From contig URSN01000058.1 of NCBI GenBank assembly GCA_900550525.1, positions 1-11,476 of the forward strand: 11,476 bases of DNA, written 5' to 3'. Shown piece after piece: positions 5,439-11,476 of this stretch; within the stretch, counting starts at the first letter, position 1, and each line of letters opens with the position of its first letter. A program made the position numbers and the translations under genes. Under the pieces are notes generated by a model. The model had not been told where the DNA came from. It did not search any database and saw only the letters and a list, made by a program, of their open reading frames with translations. The DNA comes from an uncultured Eubacteriales bacterium. GTDB lineage: Bacteria; Bacillota; Clostridia; Christensenellales; CAG-138.

Positions 5439-7673
5439 TTACGGCTTTTGGATCTGGTTGAGCTGTTCGTTGATGGCCAGCAGCTGCTCCTTGGTCAGCT
5501 TGATCCCGGCCATGCCGAGCATGCCGGAGAGGCGCAGCACCGTGAAGCCGCCCATCATGCGCATCATGCCCTTGTTGGGCGAGAAGCCGGCGAACTCCTT
5601 CTTCCCGCCGCCCATCTGCTGCAGCAGCCGGTCGAAGAGGGCCTTGCCCTCGGGCACGGCGAGGATGGCGCTGATCCTGTCGTTGATGGAGAAGCGGCCC
5701 TCGGGCGCGGTCACCTCGAACCAGTTGAGGATGGCGCCGGCCTCGCGCAGGCGGTACTTCTCGTTGAATTTGGCGACCTTATGGATCTCACTCTCATCGC
5801 GGCAGTCCCCGGCGACGGCGGTGAGGCGCGTGCGCCCGGCGTTGGGCACGTCGAAGCGGAAGAACAGCTCGCCCTTCTGCTTTTCAAACGGCCTGCCGTT
5901 GACCAGCAGCTCCACCTCGGGCTGGTTGGAGTAGACGGTCACGCGCGTCACGTCCTCCACGCGGTCCACATACCGCTTGCCGCACAGGTGGACGAACGGC
6001 TCGTCGCTCAGCCACGCCTTGTAGGCGTAGAACGCGTCCTTCCTGTACGCGCGGTCGAACGTTACCAGGCCCTTGTGGTTCTGGCCATTCTCGCCGCCCT
6101 CGTTGCGCGCGTCCGCGCCGAAGTCGAACATGTTCCACACGTGCGTGGCCCACAGGTACGGCCGCTCGCGGATTTGGCGGATGAGCTCCTCGTGGTAGTA
6201 CGCCTGGTATTCCTCGGTATAGTCGCCCTGCTGCGGGTCGGAGGTATGCCAGTTGAGCGCCTCGCAGCCGTACTCGCTGATGCCCACGGGCAGGTCCGGG
6301 TGATCGGCGTGGAACTCGTCGAACCACGGGCCGTTCATGGAGGTGTCGCCGCCGTACCAGCCGAAGTAGTGGTTGTAGGAGACGACGTCCGGGATGGAGA
6401 GGTAGGGCGCGTGCGTATCGCACATGGAGACGACCGCAACGGTCGTTTTGCGCGTCGGGTCGAGCCCGTGGCACAGCTCGTTGAGCAGGCGGTGGTTCTC
6501 GAGCAGGTCGGGATCGCTCTCGCCGTTCATGGTGATCTCGTTGGACAGGCCCCACACGACGATGGACGGGTGGTTGTAGTTCTGCACGACCAGCTCGCGC
6601 ATCTGCGTGAGGGTGTTCTCCCGCCCGGCGGGCATGTGTTTGGAGATGTACGGGATCTCCGCCCAGACGACCAGGCCCCGCTCGTCGCACAGGTCGTAGA
6701 AGGTCTGGCTGTGCTGGTAGTGGGCAAGGCGCACCGTCGTCGCGCCGAGCTCGCAGATGAGGTCGATGTCCCGACGGTGGTGCCCCTCGCGCAGCGCGTT
6801 GCCCAGGCCCTTCCAGTCCTGATGGCGGGAGACGCCGCGCAGCGGGTATTCCTCGCCGTTGAGCAGGAAGCCGCGCGCCGGGTCGATCGCAAACGTGCGG
6901 CAGCCAAAGCGCGCGCGCACGCAGTCGAGCACGGCGCCCCCGTCGCACAGCTCCACGGCGGCGGTGTACAGGTACGGGTCCCTGCGGCCGTGCCAGCGGT
7001 GCGCCCGCTCGATCGTCAGCGTGCAGGCGGTCTGCTCCGCGCCCGTCTCCGCCGCGGCAACGGCCTTCCCCGCCGCGTCGAACAGGGTGTAGCGCAGCGT
7101 CTGGCCGGGCCTTGCGTCCGTGAGCCACACGCGCACCTCCACCTGCGCGTCGTCTCCCGCGAGCGCGGGCGTGACGGCGATGCCGGGGCTGCCGAAGTAA
7201 TCGAGGTCGAAGTGCGACGCCGGCACGCCGATGAGGCTGACCGCGCGGTACAGGCCGCCGTAGAACGTGAAGTCCGCCATCTGCGGATAGACGCGCTCGT
7301 TCACGCCGTTGTCCACGTCCACGGTGAGCACGTTCTCCTCGGCGAGCGCTTTTGTCAGCTCCACGCGCCAGGTGGAGTACCCGCCGTCGTGGTGGGCCAG
7401 CGGCCGGCCGTTGAGCGTCACGTCCGCGGAGGCGTTGGCCCCCTGCAATTCGAGGTACACCCGCTCGCCCGCGGGCAGCTCGCCGCGCGCGATGCGGCGC
7501 TCATAGCGGCACGTGCCGCGGTAATAGTCGTTGCCGCCATCCTGCCCGTCCAGGGCGTTCCAGGTGTGCGGCAGCGCCACGTGGCGCGCCTTCTCGCCGG
7601 GCTTGTGGAACGTCCAGCCCTCCATCAGCGGGCGCACGTCGCGCCCGCAGGGCTGCTTGGCATCATGGGTCAT
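5439..7673 (-). CDS. Glycoside hydrolase family 2 (beta-galactosidase/beta-glucuronidase type)
   Basis: This 744-residue retaining glycosidase has no visible signal peptide, so it is presumably cytosolic. Order of domains: jelly-roll sugar-binding domain about 13-150 (LPHTWNALDGQDGG, YGGLYR), Ig-like domain about 155-260, TIM barrel about 265-560, a further beta domain about 570-635, and a Met-rich helical C-terminal extension about 645-744. The acid/base is E379 in WGLSNE and the nucleophile E467 in GISEYGCE; HVWNMFDFG (511-519) is typical of the barrel. Substrate specificity (galactoside, glucuronide or other) cannot be told. I prefer ATG 7673 over GTG 7700, because AGGAGGAGG stands 8 nt before the ATG. 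It lies 23 nt after the symporter stop, in the same operon, and would hydrolyse the imported glycoside. Confidence 0.95.
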   Translation of the reverse strand: MTHDAKQPCGRDVRPLMEGWTFHKPGEKARHVALPHTWNALDGQDGGNDYYRGTCRYERRIARGELPAGERVYLELQGANASADVTLNGRPLAHHDGGYSTWRVELTKALAEENVLTVDVDNGVNERVYPQMADFTFYGGLYRAVSLIGVPASHFDLDYFGSPGIAVTPALAGDDAQVEVRVWLTDARPGQTLRYTLFDAAGKAVAAAETGAEQTACTLTIERAHRWHGRRDPYLYTAAVELCDGGAVLDCVRARFGCRTFAIDPARGFLLNGEEYPLRGVSRHQDWKGLGNALREGHHRRDIDLICELGATTVRLAHYQHSQTFYDLCDERGLVVWAEIPYISKHMPAGRENTLTQMRELVVQNYNHPSIVVWGLSNEITMNGESDPDLLENHRLLNELCHGLDPTRKTTVAVVSMCDTHAPYLSIPDVVSYNHYFGWYGGDTSMNGPWFDEFHADHPDLPVGISEYGCEALNWHTSDPQQGDYTEEYQAYYHEELIRQIRERPYLWATHVWNMFDFGADARNEGGENGQNHKGLVTFDRAYRKDAFYAYKAWLSDEPFVHLCGKRYVDRVEDVTRVTVYSNQPEVELLVNGRPFEKQKGELFFRFDVPNAGRTRLTAVAGDCRDESEIHKVAKFNEKYRLREAGAILNWFEVTAPEGRFSINDRISAILAVPEGKALFDRLLQQMGGGKKEFAGFSPNKGMMRMMGGFTVLRLSGMLGMAGIKLTKEQLLAINEQLNQIQKP

Positions 7674-7696
7674 ATGCGCATCCTCCTCCTGCCCGC

Positions 7697-9132
7697 TCAC
7701 TGCGCGGCGGGCTCCGCGGCCGCCTCGGCGAGCTCCTCGGCGCGGCGCGCCTCAAGCTCGGCGTTCATGTGGGCGAGCGTCTTTTTGTCGATGTTATAGA
7801 TGATTGCAAGCGAGACGAACTGCATCAGCGCGCTGAACAGGTACAGCCCCGCGACCAGGTAGCGCATGTTGAGCGCCACGTCGGGCGTCTGCGAGCCCTG
7901 GTTGGCCTCCACATAGCCCAGCGCCACCATGATGACCAGCACCAGCGAGGGCCCGAGGCCCTGCGCCAGCTTGCGGAAGAAGGAGTGGAGCGAGTACACC
8001 GTGCCCTCCTCGCGCATGCCGAAGCGCCACTGGTTGTAGTCGATGGCGTCGGCCATGAGCGACCAGCTCACGCAGCTGTACACGCCCATGCCGAGGCTGT
8101 TGATCAGCATGCAGCCCACGTAGATGATCAGGCCCGTCGTATCCGGCGTGACGGGCAGCACCAGCAGCAGCGCGCACGCGACCACGCTGCACAGCGCGCC
8201 CACGACGGAGATCTCCTTCTTGCCGTACTTGACGGACAGCTTGCGGATGAACGGCGCAAAGAGGATCATCGGCAGCATGGCGAACATCTGCACCACGCCG
8301 GAGAGCTGCACGTTCTTGAAATAGGACTGGAACAGCACCGTCACGGCCGCGGTCGCGCCCTGCATGCCGATGAACATGCCCATGGCCGCGAGCGTCGCGC
8401 CGACGGCGGCGCGGTTTTTGACGAAGTTGCCCATGGCCTTGAACACGTTGAACTTCTGCTTTCGGCCTTGGCGGGCGGCTCCGCCTCCACGCGCTCGACG
8501 GAGTTGCGGATCATGAACTGGAAGGCGGCAAAGCCGATCACGCCCATGATCAGCGCCACAAAGAACACGCGCGTGCCGATGATGTTCTGGTTCGCGTCGT
8601 AGATCAGCAGCGGGATGAGCACCATCGTGGCGATGTTGCCCAGCAGCGAGCCGATGCTGCGCCAGGTGGACAGCGCCGCGCGGTCGCCCGGGTCGGACGA
8701 GATCAGCGACAGCAGCGAGCCGTAGGGCACGTTGGCCACGGTGTAGACCGCGTCCCAGATGATGTAGCCGGCCACGAACAGGATGTTCTTGGCGATGTCC
8801 GGCGCGCTCGGCCACGGGATGAAGCACAGCGCGCCCGCGACCACCAGGCCGATGGAGCCGGCGAAGATGTACGCCTTGAACTTGCCGAGCTTGTAGCGGC
8901 GGCGGTCGGCGTCGATCAGCGCGCCGATGAGCGGGTCGTTGATCGCGTCCCAGACCTGCACGATGAGCAGCAGCGCCGCATAGAGCAGCGAGTCCATGCC
9001 CATGTACTGCGTCCAGAAGATGACCAGCGTGCCCTTGAGCGCGAAGCTCATGTTGCAGCCAAAGTCGCCCGCGGCATACGCCAGGTTGTCCCGCATGCCG
9101 AACGGACGCTTGGCAACGGTGTTGGCTTCCAT
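7697..9132 (-). pseudogene. GPH-family (glycoside-pentoside-hexuronide) sugar:cation symporter, frameshifted
   Basis: An inner-membrane MFS symporter bringing a glycoside in with a cation. Translation from ATG 9132 (AAAGGAGGT about 8 nt upstream) gives a good GPH N-terminus: YAAGDFGCNMSF, then WDAINDPLIGALIDADRRRY (61-80) with KLGKFKAYI, and multiple membrane helices up to E224. The reading then breaks at an AAA run (8462-8460). The other frame continues perfectly as KQKFNVFKAMGNFVKNRAAV and runs to the stop at 7697 with several more membrane helices and GMGVYSCVSWSLMADAIDY. One missing A (GAAAAGC read as GAAAGC) would restore about 478 residues, the normal family length. As written, the product ends at 8341. 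It is co-transcribed with GH2 and divergent from the AraC regulator. It may be a recent pseudogene or a base-call error. Confidence 0.88.
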
Positions 9133-9200
9133 TGGGATGACCTCCTTTTATGATGTTTTTCGCTATCGTTCCGGCCTTGCGCCGGCAGGGTCCGTTGGCG

Positions 9201-9224
9201 GCGCGCCGCAGGCATGCGGCGCGC
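9201..9224 (-). other. Perfect 10-bp hairpin in the symporter leader
   Basis: The arms GCGCGCCGCA (9201-9210) and TGCGGCGCGC (9215-9224) surround a 4-nt loop, about 70 nt upstream of the symporter ATG. On the minus strand the T run precedes rather than follows the stem, so it is not an intrinsic terminator for that transcript. It may be an mRNA leader structure or a protein site. Confidence 0.4.
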
Positions 9225-9249
9225 GGTGAAAAAAGGGGTATCGTGATGC

Positions 9250-9276
9250 TTCCATATACAGTAAATATAGACAAAA
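9250..9276 (-). promoter_or_regulatory. AT-rich island, probable symporter promoter/operator zone
   Basis: This is the only strongly AT-rich part of the 240-nt divergent gap (core ATATACAGTAAATATAG). It contains several possible -10 boxes on the minus strand, but I could not pair any with a good -35 box. Promoters poor in -35 are common for AraC-activated genes, so this is the likely target zone of the adjacent regulator. This is inferred from position only. Confidence 0.35.
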
Positions 9277-9307
9277 GGCGGGCGGGTAGTAAAAAACGCC
9301 TGCTTTC

Positions 9308-9316
9308 TGGTACGAT
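9308..9316 (+). promoter_or_regulatory. Possible extended -10 promoter of the AraC-family gene
   Basis: TGGTACGAT fits TGn plus a -10 box, without a clear -35. It is followed by a hairpin with 8-bp arms CGCCCCCG (9329-9336) and CGGGGGCG (9343-9350), which would fall in the leader about 24 nt before the ATG. Confidence 0.35.
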
Positions 9317-9373
9317 TTTCACATATTCCGCCCCCGTCAGCGCGGGGGCGCGCCGAAGGGAGCGTGACGCGCC

Positions 9374-10567
9374 ATGCCGGCCGCCTGTGAAAAAGAACTG
9401 CGCCTGTTCTGCCGCATGCTTGCAAAGCTCAACGTGCAGACGCTGCGCCTCGGCCCGGACGACGAACCGGAGACGGACCTCGGCCTGCGCCGCGAGGCGG
9501 GGCTGCCGCCGCTGTCCCTCCCCGCGCCGCGCGAGCGCACCATCCTCGTGATGGACGACCCGTTCGCCTGCCGCTATGCCGCCGTGCCGCTGCCCGGCGC
9601 AGAGGAGACGCTGCTCTTCGGCCCGTACCTCACCGCCGAGCCGGGGGACGAGGCCATCGCCCCGCTGCTGCAGCGGCTGCACCTGCCGCCGCGGCTGCTG
9701 CCGACGCTGCGGCGCTACTATTGCAGCCTGTCGCTGCTGCGCGACGAGGGGGTCATGGAGGCGCTGCTGGCCGCGCTGGGCGAGACGCTCTACGGCGCGG
9801 GCGACGCGTTTTCCATCGTGCGCGCCGACCTTGCCGCGCCCGCCGCGCCGCCGGCGGAGCCGCCCGCGGCGCAGGCCGTCGCCCCGCTGGACGCGCGCCT
9901 GCTCGAGCAGCGCTACGCGCAGGAGCGCCGCCTGCTGCGCGCCGTTTCCGAGGGGCTGACGCAGGAGGCGGAGCGCCTCATCGCGCCGGCGGACCTGGCC
10001 GTCATGGAGCGCCGCGCGGCCGACCCGCTGCGCAACGTCAAAAACTACGCCGTCATCCTCAACACCCTGCTGCGCAAGGCCGCCGAGGAGGGCGGCGTCC
10101 ACCCGCTGCACATCGACGACCAGTCCCGCCGCTTCGCCTTCCGCATCGAGAACCTGCGCGCCGTGAGCGAGGCGCCCCGGCTGCTGCGCGCCATGGTCGC
10201 CGGCTACTGCCAGCTGGTCAACGCCCACGCCACGGCCTACCACTCCGCGCTCGTGCGCGACGCCATCTTGCACGTGGACGCCGACCTCACGGCCGACCTG
10301 CGCCTGCACGCGCTGGCCGGGCGGCTCAACGTCAGCCCCGGCTACCTGTCGCTGCTGTTCCGGCGGGAGACGGGCTCCACCCTCACCGATTACGTGGCGC
10401 GCCGCCGCATGGACCGCGCCTCGTTCCTGCTGGCGTTTACGGACATGCAGGTGCAGGCCGTCGGCACGCACTGCGGCATTCCGGACGCGAACTATTTCTG
10501 CAAGACCATCAAGCGCTATACCGGCAAGACCCCGCGGGACTTCCGCGCGCAGGCGCGCCGCTCATAG
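9374..10567 (+). CDS. AraC-family transcriptional regulator
   Basis: This is a 397-residue regulator. The C-terminal ~100 residues (about 298-395) are an AraC/XylS DNA-binding domain with two helix-turn-helices: LTADLRLHALAGRLNVSPGY (305-324) with LSLLFRRETG, then VQAVGTHCGIPDANYFCKTI (360-379) and KRYTGKTPRDFR. The N-terminal ~290 residues form a variable effector part that I cannot assign to a cupin. An Ala/Pro-rich linker at about 153-172 divides it, and a predicted helical stretch (about 173-240) follows, as in many Firmicutes AraC proteins beside sugar genes. A GGGAGCG about 9 nt upstream supports ATG 9374. It is divergent from the GPH symporter-GH2 operon (241-nt gap) and is its likely activator in response to the glycoside. 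Confidence 0.93.
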   Translation: MPAACEKELRLFCRMLAKLNVQTLRLGPDDEPETDLGLRREAGLPPLSLPAPRERTILVMDDPFACRYAAVPLPGAEETLLFGPYLTAEPGDEAIAPLLQRLHLPPRLLPTLRRYYCSLSLLRDEGVMEALLAALGETLYGAGDAFSIVRADLAAPAAPPAEPPAAQAVAPLDARLLEQRYAQERRLLRAVSEGLTQEAERLIAPADLAVMERRAADPLRNVKNYAVILNTLLRKAAEEGGVHPLHIDDQSRRFAFRIENLRAVSEAPRLLRAMVAGYCQLVNAHATAYHSALVRDAILHVDADLTADLRLHALAGRLNVSPGYLSLLFRRETGSTLTDYVARRRMDRASFLLAFTDMQVQAVGTHCGIPDANYFCKTIKRYTGKTPRDFRAQARRS

Positions 10568-10589
10568 CGCGCACGGGCCTGCCGCCCCC

Positions 10590-10609
10590 GCGCCGGCCCC
10601 GCCCGGCGC
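10590..10609 (+). terminator. Weak hairpin after the AraC-family gene
   Basis: Stem GCGCCGG (10590-10596) and CCGGCGC (10603-10609) with a 6-nt loop lies about 23 nt after the stop. No T run follows, so termination is only suggested by position. Confidence 0.3.
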
Positions 10610-10650
10610 CCCTCCCGCCGCGATCGCAAAAATTTCGCCACAAAGTCTTT

Positions 10651-10656
10651 TATAAT
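10651..10656 (+). promoter_or_regulatory. -10 box upstream of the VanZ-like gene
   Basis: A perfect TATAAT lies in an AT-rich stretch (10627-10664) that interrupts GC-rich DNA, about 75 nt before ATG 10732. No good -35 hexamer is seen at 16-18 nt; A/T-rich DNA occupies that position. Confidence 0.55.
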
Positions 10657-10731
10657 TCTTAAAGGTTCCTTCATGGCGGCTACAAAAGAAGGCGGTATCA
10701 TGGAAGCATCCTGAAAGGAGGGGGTGCGGCC

Positions 10732-11349
10732 ATGCTGACCGACGCGTTTGACGCCCTGCGCGCGCTGCCCACGGCGGCGGCTGCGGCGCTGCTGTGCTAC
10801 GTCCCGCTGGCGCTGCTGCTTGCGGCGGAGGGCCGCCGCCCGGCGGCGCTGCGGCATGCGGCGCTGTACGCGCTCACGGGCGCGTTTGCCATGCTGTTCT
10901 ATGTGACGATCCTGTGGACAGGCCTGCCGGAGGACCTCGCGGCGGTGCGGCACATCCTCAACCTGCGGCCGTTTGCCTGGCTCGCCGCGCCGTACCGGAT
11001 GGGCCCGGCGCGCATGGCCGTGCAGCTGCTGTGCAACGTGCTCATGTTCGTGCCGTTCGGGCTGCTGCTGCCGGTCGCCTTCCCCGCGTGCCGGCGCTTT
11101 GCCGCCACGGCGCTGCTGTGCCTCGGGCTGACGCTCGCGGTGGAGACGGCGCAGTACTTCATCGGCCGCGCGGCGGATGTGGACGACGTGATGATGAACC
11201 TGCTCGGCGGCATGGCGGGCTACGGCCTGTTCGCCCGGATGCGCCGCGCCTTCGGCCGGACGCGCTGGTTCGCCGCGCTCCTGGGCGGGGACGCCCCGGA
11301 CGGCTGCCCGCCGGGCGCGCCGGGCCCCGCCCTCACCGGCCGCTTCTAA
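10732..11349 (+). CDS. VanZ-family membrane protein
   Basis: This 205-residue membrane protein has about five hydrophobic segments (near 13-32, 43-63, 94-117, 121-143, 152-168). VanZ signatures are clear: LNLRPF (76-81), CNVLMFVPFGLLLP (101-114), and VETAQYFIGRAADVDDVMMN (137-156) with LLGGMAGYG. VanZ was named for a low-level teicoplanin resistance gene, but most chromosomal homologues have no known function, and nothing here suggests a van cluster. The start is supported by AAAGGAGGG about 10 nt upstream. The C-terminal 20 or so residues are Gly/Pro-rich and not conserved in character. It appears monocistronic, and no functional link with the sugar genes is visible. Confidence 0.92.
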   Translation: MLTDAFDALRALPTAAAAALLCYVPLALLLAAEGRRPAALRHAALYALTGAFAMLFYVTILWTGLPEDLAAVRHILNLRPFAWLAAPYRMGPARMAVQLLCNVLMFVPFGLLLPVAFPACRRFAATALLCLGLTLAVETAQYFIGRAADVDDVMMNLLGGMAGYGLFARMRRAFGRTRWFAALLGGDAPDGCPPGAPGPALTGRF

Positions 11350-11372
11350 CGCGCGGCCCCGCCCCGCGATCC

Positions 11373-11423
11373 GGCCGCAGGCGCGCGCCCCGTTCCACGG
11401 CCGCAGGCGCGGCCCCCATTCCA
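11373..11423. repeat. Near-tandem duplication of a 25-26 bp unit
   Basis: Two adjacent copies begin GGCCGCAGGCGCG and end TTCCA (11373-11398 and 11399-11423), with one indel and a substitution between them. They follow the VanZ-like stop codon and precede the terminal hairpin. This is a small local duplication of no evident function. Confidence 0.6.
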
Positions 11424-11432
11424 TAACACAGA

Positions 11433-11459
11433 GCGACCCTCCCGTAACGGGTGGGTCGC
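11433..11459. terminator. Strong hairpin at the right end
   Basis: Outer stem GCGACCC (11433-11439) and GGGTCGC (11453-11459), a T-T mismatch, then inner CCC/GGG with a short loop. No T run follows within the window, and it is equally stable on the other strand. It is a plausible 3' end of the VanZ-like transcript or of a gene beyond the edge. Confidence 0.5.
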
Positions 11460-11476
11460 GCTGCCGCTGCGGGAGG

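Noticed and set aside
7674-7700. GTG start at 7700 for the GH2 gene overlapping the symporter stop
   Set aside because: AGGAGGAGG lies inside this stretch, properly spaced for ATG 7673.
4503-7799. Plus-strand open frame of 1098 codons opposite deoD and GH2
   Set aside because: It is an antisense shadow in GC-rich DNA: it crosses two well-supported genes and their intergenic signals, its composition is Val/Ala/Arg/His-rich, and it matches no family.
8455-8470. Programmed ribosomal frameshift in the symporter
   Set aside because: There is no classical slippery heptamer, no stimulatory structure was evident, and GPH symporters are not known to use recoding. A one-base indel is simpler.
7697-10471. 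Single 924-codon minus frame across the symporter and AraC genes
   Set aside because: Only the part below about 8460 is real (C-terminal half of the symporter). The upstream part is antisense to the AraC gene and crosses the divergent promoter gap.
10700-10714. Four-codon leader ORF (ATG GAA GCA TCC TGA) before the VanZ-like gene
   Set aside because: It is too short and lacks a convincing ribosome binding site; it probably arises by chance.

Overview
The window is a GC-rich stretch of Firmicutes-type DNA. Strong AGGAGG-like ribosome binding sites, sigma-A style promoter hexamers in AT-richer gaps, a DUF1292 protein and a VanZ-family protein all point to a Clostridia-like, probably gut-associated, anaerobe. 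No RNA gene, CRISPR array, transposase or integrase is visible.

Region 1 (1-3681, all minus strand) is a fragment of the anaerobic purine/selenium-linked gene set known from E. coli (ygeW, ygeX, ygeY, hyuA, ssnA and relatives). It runs from a YheO/DauR-type regulator to a YgeY-family M20 hydrolase and then a YgeW-family carbamoyltransferase. The YgeW reading frame is chimeric. At about base 590 it passes without a frame break into a PstS-like phosphate-binding lipoprotein, exactly where its own C-terminal HCLP segment should begin. Base composition drops at the same place. The ORF is still open at the left edge.

Region 2 (3682-5438) starts with a structured divergent control region: a regulator promoter, a 32-bp AT-rich dyad, a GC palindrome, two copies of a GCGGAA-N-TTTCCG element, and a near-consensus promoter. 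That last promoter drives a small acidic DUF1292 protein with an unusual Cys-X-Cys tail (12 Cys in 118 residues). A bidirectional terminator separates it from a convergent deoD-type purine nucleoside phosphorylase gene. DeoD frees purine bases, so it is metabolically close to the ygeY/ygeW genes although it is transcribed separately.

Region 3 (5439-10567) is a compact glycoside-use locus. An AraC-family regulator (plus strand) faces a minus-strand operon of a GPH-family sugar/cation symporter and a GH2 glycosidase. The symporter gene carries a one-base frameshift near 8460-8462, so as written only its N-terminal half is encoded. The error sits in a short A run and may be a sequencing or assembly error.

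Region 4 (10568-11476) holds a VanZ-like membrane protein gene, a near-tandem 25-26 bp duplication and a strong terminal hairpin.

The observations most worth follow-up are the YgeW/PstS-like junction, the symporter frameshift, the Cys-rich DUF1292 tail, and the clustered dyads between the regulator and DUF1292 genes.
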